From the NCBI GenBank assembly GCA_905221605.1, contig CAJNDS010002446.1:1201922-1229421 (forward strand): 27,500 nt of DNA, given 5' to 3'. A program made the position numbers and the translations under genes. The notes under the pieces were generated by a model. It did no database searches and was not told the origin of the DNA. It was given only the letters and a program-made list of their open reading frames with translations. This DNA comes from Symbiodinium natans. Its lineage: Eukaryota > Sar > Dinophyceae > Suessiales > Symbiodiniaceae. Positions 1-11,000 of the stretch are shown piece after piece (position 1 is the stretch's first letter; every line of letters begins with the position of its first letter).

Positions 1-1790
1 CAACTTTGCCGGTCAAAACTTGCCGGGATCCCCTTGGCACCCTGGAAAAGTGATGCAAATACCACACGAAACGGGAAAGGGTAGGAACAACTTTGTCGGT
101 CAAAATTTGCCGGGATCCCCTTGGCACCCTGGAAAAGTCCTGCAAATACCACACAAAACGGGAAAGGGTAGGAACAACTTTGCCGGTCAAAATTTGCCGG
201 GATCCCCTTGGCACCCTGGAAAAGTCCTGCAAGTACCACACAAAACGGGAAAGGGTAGGAACAACATTTGCCGGTCAAAATTTGCCGGGATTCCCTTGGC
301 ACCCCGGAAAAGTGATGCAAATACCACACAAACCGGGAACGGGTAGGAACAACTTTGCGGGTCAAAATTTGCCGGGATTCCCTTGGCACCCTAGAAAAGT
401 CCTGCAAATACCACACAAAACGGGAAAGGGTAGGAACAACTTTGCCGGTCAAAATTTGCCGGGATTCCCTTGGCACCCTAGAAAAGTGATGCAAATACCA
501 AACAAAACGGGAAAGGGTAGGAACAACTTTGCCGGTCAAAATTTGCCGGGATCCCCTTGGCACTCGGGAAAAGTGATGCAAATGCCACACAAAACGGGAA
601 CGGGTAGGAGCAACTTTGCGGGTCAAAATTTGCCGGGACCCCCTTGGCACCCGGGAAAAGTGATGCAAATACCACACAAAACGGGAAAGGGTAGGAACAA
701 CTTTGCCGGTCAAAATTTGCCGGGATCCCCTTGGCACACTGGAAAAGTGATGCAAAAACAATACCACCAAAACGGAAACGGTATGAGGAGGGGAGGGAGG
801 GGGGGTGAACAACTTTGCCGGTCAAAATTTGCCGGGATTCCCTTGGCACCCTTGAAAAGTCCTGCAAATACCACACAAAACGGGAAAGGGTAGGAACAAC
901 TTTGCCGGTCAAAATTTGCCGGGATTCCCTTGGCACCCCGGAAAAGTGATGCAAATACCACACAAAACGGGAAAGGTTAGGAACAACTTTGCGGGTCAAA
1001 ATTTGCCGGGATCCCCTTGGCACCCTGGAAAAGTCCTGCAAACACCACACAAAACGGGAAAGGGTAGGAACAACTTTGCCGGTCAAAATTTGCCGGGATC
1101 CCCTTGGCACTCGGGAAAAGTGATGCAAATACCACACAAAACGGGAACGGGTAGGAACAACTTTGCGGGTCAAAAATTGCCGGGACCCCCTTGGCACCCG
1201 GGAAAAGTGATGCAAATACCACACAAAACGGGAAAGGGTAGGAACAACTTTGCCGGTCAAAATTTGCCGGGATCCCCTTGGCACTCGGGAAAAGTGATGC
1301 AAATGCCACACAAAACGGGAAAGGGTAGGAACAACTTTGCGGGTCAAAATTTGCCGGGACCCCCGTGGCATCCGGGAAAAGTGATGCAAATACCACACAA
1401 AACGGGAAAGGGTAGGAACAACTTTGCCGGTCAAAATTTGCCGGGATCCCCTTGGCACCCTGGAAAAGTGATGCAAATACCACACAAAACGGGAACGGGT
1501 AGGAACAACTTTGCCGGTCAAAATTTGCCGGGATTCCCTTGGCACCCGGGAAAAGTGATGCAAATACCACACAAAACGGGAAAGGGTAGGAACAACTTTG
1601 CGGGTCAAAATTTGCCGGGATCCCCTTGGCACCATGGAAAAGTGATGCAAATACCACACAAAACGGGAACGGGTAGGAACAACATTTGCCGGTCAAAATT
1701 TGCCGGGATTCCCTTGGCACCCTGGAAAAGTCCTGCAAATACCACACAAAACGGGACAGGGTAGGAACAACTTTGCGGGTCGAAATTTGC
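1..1790. repeat. 87-bp tandem satellite, about 20 copies
   Basis: Near-identical units of 87 bp recur from the window edge to about 1790, so the array probably extends to the left. Each unit carries TTTGCCGGTCAAAATTTGCC and ends in GGGTAGGAACAA. Units differ at a few fixed spots (GATCC, GATTC or GACCC; GTGATGC or GTCCTGC), and one copy near 750-810 has an extra G-rich insert. Because 87 is 29 codons, several frames on both strands stay open for hundreds of residues. These open frames are broken by single-base indels (near 262 and 893) and occur on both strands, so I treat the array as non-coding satellite. Confidence 0.9.
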
Positions 1791-1823
1791 CGGGCCCGCA
1801 GTGGCGCTCTGGAAAACCAAATC

Positions 1824-2246
1824 GGGCTGCTCGTCGTACGCGATGAGAAATGCGCGGCTCGATTTGGCCAAATTTTGCCCGGCAAGATTTGGCCAAATCG
1901 GGCCCCTGGACATTGAAATGAAATTGATTGTTTAAATTCCCCGATACTAAATCACGAGCCCGGGCCTCCTCCTCAATACTAAATACTAAATAACGAGCCC
2001 GGGCCTCCCCCTCAATACTAAATTACGAGCCCGGGTCTCCCTTCTCTTCTCTTGTTCTCTTTTAAATCTCAAAATCACACCAAAGGAAGCTTCTTTTCCT
2101 TATTGAATGAAAAAGAAAAAGAAGAAAAGAGATAGGTAAAGACACTGAAGAGCTCCACTGCCTATTGTTTCATTCCTTTCCTCTCTTTCTATGTGTTGTT
2201 GTCCTTGTCGTTTCAGAAAGCTAGCAAAATAAGGGCAAGGGGGCTT
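1824..2246. repeat. Dispersed ~400-bp repeat, copy A
   Basis: This segment matches 2661-3046 almost base for base. It runs from the ATCGGGCTGCTCGTCGTACG motif, through CGAGCCCGGG-containing short repeats, to AGCAAAATAAGGGCAAGGGG. Copy A has one extra CGAGCCCGGGCCTCC unit. Its right end breaks off at about 2246, where the match to the longer copies (2840-3068 and 4757-4990) stops and unrelated AT-rich DNA (2247-2330) begins. Confidence 0.8.
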
Positions 2247-2339
2247 TAAATTATTAAGATTATTTAATTCCACCCTGGAATTAACTAGTTTAAATCATTT
2301 AAATAATCTAAATAATTTTCATCCGAAAAGGGGGGGGGG

Positions 2340-2660
2340 CCAAAAGTGCCCGGAGGCTGCCCGGCAAAATTTGGCCAAATCGAGCCGCGATAGTTTAAAT
2401 AATTTCGGGCCTCCAGAAAGGCGCGGCTCGATTTGGCCAAATTTTGCCGGGCAGCCTCCGGGCAAGATTTGGCCAAATCGAGCCGCGCATTTCTCATCGC
2501 ATACGAAGGGCAGCCCGATTTGGCCAAATTTTGCCCGGAGGCTGCCCGGTAAAATTTGGCCAAATCGAGCCGCGCTTTTCTGGAGGCCCGAAATTATTTA
2601 AACTATCGCGGCTCGATTTGGCCAAATTTTGCCGGGCAGTCTGCGGGCAAAATTTGGCCT
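2340..2660. repeat. Nested inverted repeat (palindrome) on GATTTGGCCAAATC
   Basis: Two arms of about 105 bp, 2352-2462 and 2531-2638, are reverse complements with only a few mismatches. The ~68-bp centre is an inverted copy of the segment at 1824-1890 and 2661-2725. The perfect palindrome GATTTGGCCAAATC, usually next to GCCCGGC, recurs throughout. The structure could extrude as a cruciform or be a foldback element. No transposase is visible. Confidence 0.8.
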
Positions 2661-3046
2661 AATCAGGCTGCTCGTCGTACGCGATGAGAAATGCGCGGCT
2701 CGATTTGGCCAAATTTTGCCCGGCAAAATTTGGCCAAATCGGGCCCCTGGACATTGAAATGAAATTGATTTTTTAAATTCCCCGATACTAAATCACGAGC
2801 CCGGGCCTCCCCCTCAATACTAAATTTCGAGCCCGGGTCTCCCTTCTCTTCTCTTGTTCTCTTTTAATTCTCAAATCACACCAAAGGAAGCTTCTTTTCC
2901 TTATTGAATGAAAAAGAAAAAGAAGAAAAGAGATAGGTCAAGACCCTGAAGAGCTCCACTGCCTATTGTTTCATTCCTTTCCTCTCTTTCTATGTGTTGT
3001 TTTCCTTGTCGTTTCAGAAAGCTAGCAAAATAAGGGCAAGGGGGCT
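2661..3046. repeat. Dispersed ~400-bp repeat, copy B
   Basis: Direct repeat of 1824-2246. This copy continues into the pyrimidine-rich tandem region instead of breaking off, which suggests that copy A and the palindrome arose by duplication or insertion within this unit. Confidence 0.8.
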
Positions 3047-5690
3047 TCCTGAAGAGGAGAGAGGGCGCCTTTTTTTTTTACTTATAGAGGGAAAAGCGAG
3101 AGACAAGGAAGGGACAGATGATAGATAAAGAAGAGTGCTATCCGTCTCCTTGTTTCTTGTGTCTTCTCTTCTTTTCAGTTCATCATATTCCTCTTTTCGG
3201 CCTGTCTCTTCTGCTCTTTTCCTTACCCTTCTCCTTTTCAAGTTCTTCCTTTTTCGTTTTTCTGTTTCGAAAAGAAAGAGGGAAGGGAGAGAGAAGGGAG
3301 AGAGGATAGATAAAGAAGAGTGCCATTTTCTTTGCGCCTTGTTTTGTCTCTCCATCTTCTTTGTTCATCTCTCTTTTCTATTCTTTTCTTGGCTCTTCCC
3401 ATTAAAATTGTCTTCCTTTTATCTCTCCTCTCTCCTTCTCTTTCCCTTCTCTTCTCCTGTTCCCCTTTAAATGACAAAAACACGAGAAAGGAAGAACAAG
3501 AGAGGAATGGAGGCCCTTTTCCTGAATTCTCCTGTTGCAATGAATAAGGAAAAGAGCATAGGAGATAAGGAAGGGAATTGTGGGCGATGGAACGGGTGTC
3601 CTTTTTGATAGTTTTCTGCATCTTCAAGGAAGAAAAAAGGACACCCGCCCAAGAAGGAAAAGTAACATAAGAGATAGGGAGGAAATTGAAAAGCTCCTCT
3701 CTTTACCTAGTCATTCCCTGTCCTCTCTTCTTTTTTGTTGTTTTTCTTATTCGCTTCAAAAAGCAAAATAACAAAATAAGGGAAAGGCGATTTCCTGAAG
3801 AGGAAGAAGGGCGCCTACCTGTGAATAGCAAGGTTGATTTTTTCTAATTAGGGAGAGACTTGCCCCGCCTGAGCCTCCCTGGCCTGCTTGTTGTGGCCAC
3901 ATTCCGGTACAGTTGCGCTTCCAGAAAAATGGCATCCTTGTTATCTCCTCTCACTTCCCTTTCCCTTCTCTCCTTCTGTTTCCTTCTGACTGATAAACCA
4001 CAAGAAAGGAACTTGTATGATAAGGCAGTGGAAGGGTAAGCAGAGGGTGACTCCCGGCGCGTGGACCGGTCCATACTTCGTCATACCCCTCCTCTCGGCC
4101 TATCTCTTCTGTTCCTTTCCTTACCCTTCTCCTTCTCATAGTTCTTCCTTTTTGTTCTCTTATTTCGAAAAGAAAGATGGCAGGGAGAGATAAGGAAGAG
4201 AGGATAGATAAAGAGTGAGTGCCATTTTCTCTGCGCCTTGTTTTGTCTCTCCCTCTTCTCTATTCATCTCTCTTCTATTCTTTTCTTTGCTCTTCCCATT
4301 AACAATGCAATCCTTTTGTCTCTCCTCTCTCCTTCTCTCTCCCTTCTCTTCTCCTGTTCCCCTTTAAATGACAAAAACGCAAGAAAGGAAGAACAAGAGG
4401 GGAATGGAGGCCATGTTCCTTTCTTTTCCAATGGATGGGGAAAGTGAGCGGGGTTGGCTCCTTGTCCGTAGACCCTCCCCACGCTGCAGCAAATCCCTCC
4501 TCTCGCCCTATCGCCTCTGTTCTTTTCCTTGTTCCCAAACGGAAAAAGAAAATGGGTTCCTTTACATGTTCATTGTTCTTCCTTTTGTTTTCTATTTAAA
4601 AGGGAAAGATAAGAAAGAGAGGAAAGAAGAAAACGAGCACCATCCTCTCTTTGCCTGATTTTGCACCTCCCTCTCCTGTCTTCATTTCTCTTCCATGACT
4701 TTCATTGCTCTTCCCATGAAAATTGTTTCCTTTTGATCTCTCCTCTCTCCTTTCTCTCTCCCTTCTCTTCTCTTGTTCTCTTTTGAATCTCAAAATCACA
4801 CCAAAGGAAGCTTCTTTTCCTTATTGAATTAAAAAGAAAAAGAAGAAAAGAGATAGGTAAAGACACTGAAGAGCTCCACTGCCTATTGTTTCATTCCCTT
4901 TCCTCTCTTTCTATGTGTTGTTTTCCTTGTCGTTTCAGAAAGCTAGCAAAATAAGGGCAAGGGGGCTTCCTGAAGAGGAGAGAGGGCACCTATTTTTTTA
5001 ATTATAGAGGGAAAAGCGAGAGACAAGGAAGGGACAGATGATAGATAAAGAAGAGTGCTATCCGTCTCCTTGTTTATTGTGTCTTCTCTTCTTTTCAGTA
5101 CCCCTCCAGAAAATTCAAATGGCCTCCTTGTTGTCTCTCCTCTCTCACTTCCCTTGCCCTTCTCTCCTTCTGTTACCTTTTAACTAATATAACACAAGAA
5201 AGGAACTTGTATGATAAAGCAGTGGAAGGGTAAGCAGAGAGTGACTCCTTGCGCGTGGACCTTGCCCATACTTCATCATATCCCTCTTTTCGGCCTGTCT
5301 CTTCTGCTCTTTTCCTTACCCTTCTCCTTTTCAAGTTCTTCCTTTTTCGTTTTTCTGTTTCGAAAAGAAAGAGGGAAGGGAGAGAGAAGGGAGAGAGGAT
5401 AGATAAAGAAGAGTGCCATTTTCTTTGCGCCTTGTTTTTGTCTCTCCATCTTCTTTGTTCATCTCTCTTTTCTATTCTTTTCTTGGCTCTTCCCATTAAA
5501 ATTGTCTTCCTTTTATCTCTCCTCTCTCCTTCTCTTTCCCTTCTCTTCTCCCTTTCCCCTTTAAATGACAAAAACACAAGAAAGGAAGAACAAGAGGGGA
5601 ATGGAGGCCCTTTTCCTGTATTCTCCTGTTGCAATGAATACAGAAAAGAGCATAGGAGATAAGGAAGGGAATTGAGGAGCTCCTTTCGCT
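3047..5690. repeat. Irregular large tandem repeats of pyrimidine-rich DNA
   Basis: C/T-rich and A/G-rich stretches recur in related blocks. Positions 3030-3180 match 4950-5100. Positions 3181-3560 match 5273-5660. Block 3890-4140 matches 5101-5300. Block 4200-4440 is a further copy of 3310-3520. The module starting AAGCTTCTTTTCCTTATTG occurs at about 2088, 2888 and 4808. Blocks are joined with deletions, so the repeat length varies from about 0.9 to 2 kb. Open frames here are low-complexity and lie on both strands. I see no gene. Confidence 0.75.
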
Positions 5691-6029
5691 ACTTTCTTAT
5701 GCCCTTTCCTTTGTATCTACCACACAAAAACACCACTCTCAGCTTCCAAGAATACTCTCGTGGAGACGCATTGGTTAGTCTAAAAACCCGAGTCTCAGCT
5801 TCCAAATAGACCCTATTTAAGCCACCCACGGGGGGGGGGGGTCTAGGATAAACCCCCCAAATTACGGTTTTCGGGCTTTGTGTTTTTGTTTGTTGTTTCG
5901 GATAATGATGCATCGTTTGCAGAGAAGGTGTATTCGCCCGTGCATAAGAACCCCCCGACCGCATTCCGCCCTCCCCCATCAAGCACATGGCTGTGCTCTT
6001 GCATAGGACGCCCAGTAGTACTCCTTTTG
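5691..6029. other. Unique spacer, no gene seen
   Basis: This is a transition between the pyrimidine-rich repeats and the telomere-like region. It holds two copies of TCTCAGCTTCCAA (near 5744 and 5792) and a run of about 12 G at 5830. No exon-like stretch stands out. Confidence 0.5.
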
Positions 6030-6214
6030 CCCTAAACCCTAAACCCTAAACCCTAAACCCTAAACCCTAAACCCTAAACCCTAAACCCTAAACCCTAAAC
6101 CCTAAACCTTAGACCCTAGATCCTAGACGCTAGACCCTAGACCCTAGACCCTAGACCCTAGACCCTAGACCCTAAACCCTAAACCCTAAACCCTAGACCC
6201 TAAACCCTAAACCC
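6030..6214. repeat. Telomere-like array (CCCTAAA)n with a CCCTAGA block
   Basis: CCCTAAA heptamers on the + strand are interrupted at about 6113-6170 by a homogeneous run of CCCTAGA variants. The array is internal, not a chromosome end. Confidence 0.9.
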
Positions 6215-6225
6215 GTATTGTTTAG

Positions 6226-6340
6226 CGAGTGGATACCAGGAAAGACCGCTCCGACGCCATCCTCAATCCTTCTAGCCTAGAAAACCATGTCGCAAGCCTG
6301 AAACCGAGGTGGCCCCAAAGCAGCCCCCATATGAAGCAGG
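6226..6340 (+). CDS. Candidate exon, unknown protein
   Basis: Open with no stop from TAG|CGA at 6226. An alternative acceptor is ACCAG|GAAA at 6240. It ends at CAGG|GTTTATA, a GT donor at 6341. The reading includes KDRSDAILNPSSLENHV and has G or C at most third positions. It sits between a CCCTAAA array and a T-rich segment starting GTTTA. It ends in phase 1, which agrees with the candidate at 6663. There is no recognised domain. The call rests on an open frame and splice-like borders only. Confidence 0.35.
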
Positions 6341-6578
6341 GTTTATATTACTGTTGTTGGTGAGTGTATATAAGGTTCCTTTTTAATATTGGTGAGTGTA
6401 TGTACTGGGTGTCCTTTTGGGGGTACAAGAAATATATACCCTTCCTCATACAACCCTCTCAGGTCTCTTGTCGGGGCCCTCCTTGTGCCCCTAAACCCCG
6501 AAGGGATTACATTCCTTCAAGCTTCATATAGGCCTTGATTCCCATATTATGTGGTATCCGGCCCTCTTTGTGCCCCTG

Positions 6579-6658
6579 AACCCTAAACCCCGACCCGAAA
6601 CCCTAAACCCTAAACCCTAAACCCTAAGCCCTAAACCCTAAACCCTAAACCCTAAACG
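6579..6658. repeat. Telomere-like array (CCCTAAA)n
   Basis: Mostly CCCTAAA, with CCCTAAG and CCCGAAA variants near the left end. Confidence 0.85.
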
Positions 6659-6662
6659 GCAG

Positions 6663-6739
6663 GTCACGGAAGTGCGGCTGGTGCTCCGAAGCCTGCTTCA
6701 GGCGCTCGAACGGATGGGGGTGTGTCGAGTGAAGGATCT
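6663..6739 (+). CDS. Candidate exon, unknown protein
   Basis: Starts after GGCAG and ends before GTAACC (donor at 6740). Two frames are open. In the frame continuing from 6340, it contains APKPASGARTDGG. In frame from 6663 it reads as an amphipathic helix containing RLVLRSLLQALERM, with higher third-position GC. I cannot decide between them without transcripts. It is flanked by CCCTAAA arrays on both sides. Confidence 0.3.
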
Positions 6740-6751
6740 GTAACCCTGGAA

Positions 6752-6863
6752 AACCCTAAACCCTAAACCCCAAGCCCCAAGCCCCAAGCCCCAAGCCCCA
6801 AGCCCTAAACCCTAAACCCTAAACCCTAAACCCTAAACCCTAAACCCTAAACCCTAAACCCTG
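6752..6863. repeat. Telomere-like array with a CCCCAAG block
   Basis: CCCTAAA repeats with a local run of CCCCAAG variants at 6766-6803. Confidence 0.85.
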
Positions 6864-7090
6864 GGTAGGCCCTTAAGGCAGCTTTATACTTTCCCTAGAG
6901 AGAGCAAATTCAGGAAAATGTTTCGGAGGGTTTTGAGGGTCATCCTACCTGGGATTTTGGCGGTTAAGGGGTAAGGGGGTTTAGGGTTTGGGGTGTAGGT
7001 TTGTTTTTTGGTTGGATGTAGGATGTTTCGGGGGTTTAGGGCCTTTGTGCAGTGAGAGAGATTTGGGGTTCAGACCTGGTCCTGAATCAT

Positions 7091-7233
7091 CTAAACCCTA
7101 AACCCTATATCCCTGAACTCTGAACGCCATAAACCCTAACCCTAAACCCTAGACTCAAAAAACCCTAATTCCTCAAACCCTGAGCCCTAAGCCCTAAGCC
7201 CTAAGCCCTAAACCCTAAACCCTAAACCCCAAA
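7091..7233. repeat. Degenerate telomere-like array (CCCTAAA)n
   Basis: Mixed CCCTAAA, CCCTAAG and interrupted units, upstream of a ~100-bp spacer and then a TTTAGGG array. Confidence 0.8.
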
Positions 7234-7239
7234 TGCGAG

Positions 7240-7297
7240 GCAAAGCAGCACTCCGCACAGCTCCTGGAAGGTGCGATCGAGGTGCATGCTTGGATCA
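7240..7297 (+). CDS. Candidate exon between inverted telomere-like arrays
   Basis: Acceptor GCGAG|GCAAAG and donor ATCA|GTCGTT enclose 58 nt that read AKQHSAQLLEGAIEVHAWI in phase 0. That phase follows from the end of the 6663 candidate in its first frame. The flanks are CCCTAAA on the left and TTTAGGG on the right. No family is recognised. Confidence 0.35.
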
Positions 7298-7333
7298 GTC
7301 GTTGGGGGTGGTGTTTGTTTAAGGGCTGCAAAG

Positions 7334-7408
7334 GGTTTAGGGTTTGGGGTTTGGGGTTTAGGGTTTAGGGTTTGGGGTTTAGGGTACAAGGTTTAGGGTT
7401 TAGGCTTT
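7334..7408. repeat. Telomere-like array (TTTAGGG)n
   Basis: TTTAGGG and TTTGGGG units on the + strand, opposite in orientation to the array at 7091. Confidence 0.85.
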
Positions 7409-7490
7409 GGGGGAGTTGCCGCGTCTTCTTTCTTTGCATGGTTTGCCGGGTTTGCCACGTGGTTCCTGACCCGCCCTACCCCCTACAAGC

Positions 7491-7640
7491 CCCAAACCCT
7501 ATACCCTATACCCTATATACCCTAAACCCGAAACCCTAAACCCTAAACCCTAAACCCTAAACCCGAAACCCTAAACCCTAAACCCTAGGCCCTAAACCCT
7601 AAACCCTAAACCCTAAACCCTAAACCCTAAACCCTAAACG
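7491..7640. repeat. Telomere-like array (CCCTAAA)n
   Basis: CCCTAAA with some CCCTATA and CCCGAAA units, ending at ACGCGAAG, the acceptor of the next candidate exon. Confidence 0.85.
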
Positions 7641-7645
7641 CGAAG

Positions 7646-7776
7646 GCATGGCTCCAAGATCAAGAGGCCAGGGTGCAATCCAAGGAGGCCCGCAAGCCCC
7701 GCCTTTGAGGGCTCAATGGGGCCTCAGGCAGTTGCATGGGGGGCTTATCGCTGATTTCAAGAGTACCGGGAAGTGA
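7646..7776 (+). CDS. Candidate last exon, unknown protein
   Basis: Follows CGCGAAG directly after a telomere-like array. In the phase left by the 7240 candidate it is open to a TGA at 7774-7776, and it is rich in Gln, Gly, Pro and Arg. The other frame (starting AWLQDQEARVQSKEARK) is also protein-like but stops at about 7706. The four candidates at 6226, 6663, 7240 and 7646 can be joined in one phase-consistent reading, but the frame choices were made after looking. Confidence 0.3.
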
Positions 7777-8054
7777 AACAACAAGAGTATAGCAGCAACA
7801 GGAGCAAAATTCATTGTAGATAAGCATAACAATCATCATCATCACCACCAGCTCATCTCCAGAAGAGCATGCTCGAGGGCTCTTAAGGGAGGGGAGGCTC
7901 TTCTGCAGGGTTAAGTACCTAGGGAACCTCAGGGAAACTGAGGGAGCCTTAGGGTGAGCTTCAGAACCCTCTCTGAGCATGCTTGTCCTAGCGAGCTCAA
8001 CGGGGGCAGCGGGGTGCATGCGGCCAGGCCGAGAGCGCCGTGACCGGCTCACCG
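7777..8054. other. Intergenic or 5' region of the Pro-rich gene
   Basis: No gene seen. It contains a short CATCATCATCATCACC run near 7832. The frame of the downstream ATG is open from 7992 after a TAG at 7989. Confidence 0.4.
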
Positions 8055-11000
8055 ATGGACCGCGAAGAGCTGGAGGAGGCTGAGTCCCCTGAGCCGAAAG
8101 GGGAAGATGCAGACACTTAGTAGCTGAATGAGTACACTTTACACTTCTTGGGATACGATAACCCCCTATAGATCTGACAGTGTGCACTTTTGGGGGGGCT
8201 TATGAACTCAGCAACCAAGGACAAGGAAGAGGAAGAGCGCCAGGAGAGCATCTACGCCACGGGCCCTGAGGCCCAGGAGGATTTGGCCCGTTTGCAGGAG
8301 CCTGCAGAGACTTCCGACGCGGGACCTGCGACAGGCACTGTCGTAGAGCAGCCCGCGCCGGCAACAGAGGCCGACGCAGCTCGGAGCAGTGGGGATGCGG
8401 CGGCGCAGGAAGCCGAGCCTCCGATGCTCGAGGCAGTGGAAGCGCGGCCAGTCCAGGCACCTGAGGCGTCGGAGCAGCCTGCCACAGACAACTTGCAGGA
8501 AGGTTTGGCAGGCCTGGGGCAAGCAGATCCAGCTGGGCCAGCCCTGGCTCTCCAGCCCTCGGAATCTCAAGGAGACTTGCCTGCGCAGGCCCCGGACATT
8601 GTCCGACAAGAAGGCCCGAACACCTTGCAGGGTGCAGCTGGCCCAGGCGATGAGACAAGTTCCGATGGTGCAGGCGGAGGTACGGAGGACTCCGTGGTCA
8701 CGGACGTTCGCGGCGCCGCTCCCGAGAAAGTCCTGGCATCGATACCGTCTGTTGACGAAGGTCCTTCTCCCAAGATGGGGCAAAGTGCACCTGAGCCGAC
8801 TGAAGCACCAGCAACGGGCGAAGAAAACGCGAAGAAGGAGACGATCGTTCAGGATCCCATGGCCGCAAAGGCGAACCCCCGAACCGAAGCGAAGCAGGTG
8901 CCGGCCAAGCCGCTTGCAAGCTCAGCGGCGGAGTTGCCGGAGGAGGGTCCGAAGCTTCAGGAGTCCTCTGGGAAGACTGGTCAGGACGCGCATGACGCAG
9001 ATGAACCTGCAACCAAAGCCGGAAGCCCAACAAAGCCCACCCCACTCGCCCCGCCCGAGCCAGGCCATGACAGCCCACAACTGCCCCCGCCGCCACCGCC
9101 CGCACCAAAGTCACAAAGCCATGCCAGCGTGCCAGCGGATGAGAGCACACCAGGGGCAACACACCCCCCAGCAACGCCGCCCAGTGCAGGCAAGTCCGAC
9201 CGACCACAGCCTGCACCAAAGCTGGCATCAACTCACCATGCCGGGATGGTTCCCCCGCCTCCCCCTAAGACAGGTGACGCTTCCAGCCTTCAGATGCATC
9301 TTACTGACCCAGGAAAGGCCATGGGGGTTGCTTCGGCCAAGCCCCTTCCGCCGGCGGCGCCGCCAAGCCAAAGCATCGCCGGCATGCCACGGGACAGTGC
9401 AGGAGCTTCTGAGATCGCCGCAGGGGCAACACACCCCTTGGCAAAGCCTGAGGTGGTCGCCTCCGGGAAGGCCCATGCGCAGGCAGCACTTCCCACGACA
9501 GCAGTGCCGCCCTTTGCAGAAGCGCAGCTTGCAGCAGGCAAGTCCGCCCCACCGCAGCCTGCACCAAAGCTGGCATCAACTCACCATGCCGGGATGGTTC
9601 CCCCTCCTCCCCCTAAGACAGGTGACGCTTCCAGCCTTCAAATGCATCTTACTGACCCAGGAAAGGCCATGGGGGTTGCTTCGGCCAAGCCCCTTCCGCC
9701 GGCGGCGCCGCCAAGCCAAAGCATCGCTGGCGTGCCACCGGACAGTGCAGGAGCTTCTGAGATCGCCCCAGGGGCAACACACTCCTTGGCAAAGCCTGAG
9801 GTGGTCGCCTCCGGGAAGGCCCATGCGCAGGCAGCACTTCCCACGACAGCAGTGCCGCCCAGTGCAGAAGCGCAGCTTGCAGCAGGCAAGTCCGTCCCAC
9901 CACAGCCTGCACCAAAGCTGGCATCAACTCACCATGCCGGGATGGTTCCCCCTCCTCCCCCTAAGACAGGTGACGATTCCAGCCTTCAGATGCATCTTAC
10001 TGACCCAGGAAAGGCCATGGGGGTTGCTTCGGCCAAGCCCCTTCCGCCGGCGGCGCCGCCAAGCCAAAGCATCGCCGGCGTGCCACGGGACAGTGCAGGA
10101 GCTTCTGAGATCGCCCCAGGAACAACACACCCCTTGGCAAAGCCTGAGGTGGTCGCCTCCGGGAAGGCCCATGCGCAGGCAGCACATCCCACGACAGCAG
10201 TGCCGCCCAGTGCAGAAGCGCAGCTTGCAGCAGGCAAGTCCGCCCCACCGCAGCCTGCACCAAAGCTGGCATCAACTCACCATGCCGGGATGGTTCCCCC
10301 TCCTCCCCCTAAGACAGGTGACGCTTCCAGCCTTCAGATGCATCTTACTGACCCAGGAAAGGCCATGGGGGTTGCTTCGGCCAAGCCCCTTCCGCCGGCG
10401 GCGCCGCCAAGCCAAAGCATCGCCGGCGTGCCACGGGACAGTGCAGGAGCTTCTGAGATCGCCCCAGGAACAACACACCCCTTGGCAAAGCCTGAGGTGG
10501 TCGCCTCCGGGAAGGCCCATGCGCAGGCAGCACATCCCACGACAGCAGTGCCGCCCAGTGCAGAAGCGCAGCTTGCAGCAGGCAAGTCCGCCCCACCGCA
10601 GCCTGCACCAAAGCTGGCATCAACTCACCATGCCGGGATGGTTCCCCCTCCTCCCCCTAAGACAGGTGACGCTTCCAGCCTTCAAATGCATCTTACTGAC
10701 CCAGGCAAGGCCATGGGGGTTGCTTCGGCCAAGCCCCTTCCGCCGGCGGCGCCGCCAAGCCAAAGCATCGCCGGCGTGCCACCGGACAGTGCAGGAGCTT
10801 CTGAGATCGCCCCAGGGGCAACACACCCCTTGGCAACGCCTGAGGTGGTCGCCTTCGGCAAGGCCCATGCGCAGGCAGCACTTCCCACGACAGCAGTGCC
10901 GCCCAGTGCAGAAGCGCAGCTTGCAGCAGTCAAGTCCGTCCCACCGCAGCCTGCACCAAAGCTGGCATCAACTCACCATGCCGGGATGGTTCCCCCTCCT

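Noticed and set aside
93-1764. Repeat proteins of 266, 282 and 393 residues in the 87-bp array
   Set aside because: Open on both strands only because the period is a multiple of three, and the frames break at single-base indels.
1-1790. CRISPR-like array
   Set aside because: Units are contiguous 87-bp repeats without unique spacers, and the DNA is eukaryotic in character.
6030-6214. True chromosome end
   Set aside because: Arrays are short, occur throughout 21 kb in both orientations, carry variant blocks and are surrounded by genes. These are interstitial.
6896-6928. Micro-exon reading REQIQENVSE after CTTTCCCTAG
   Set aside because: Only about 31 nt, and its phase fits neither neighbour well.
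8202-8219. ATG opening the long Pro-rich frame (MNSATKDK)
   Set aside because: The same MNSATK-encoding DNA precedes the RRM tail exon, where it leads to a stop after eight codons. It belongs to the shared intron, and an upstream ATG exon (8055) joins in phase.
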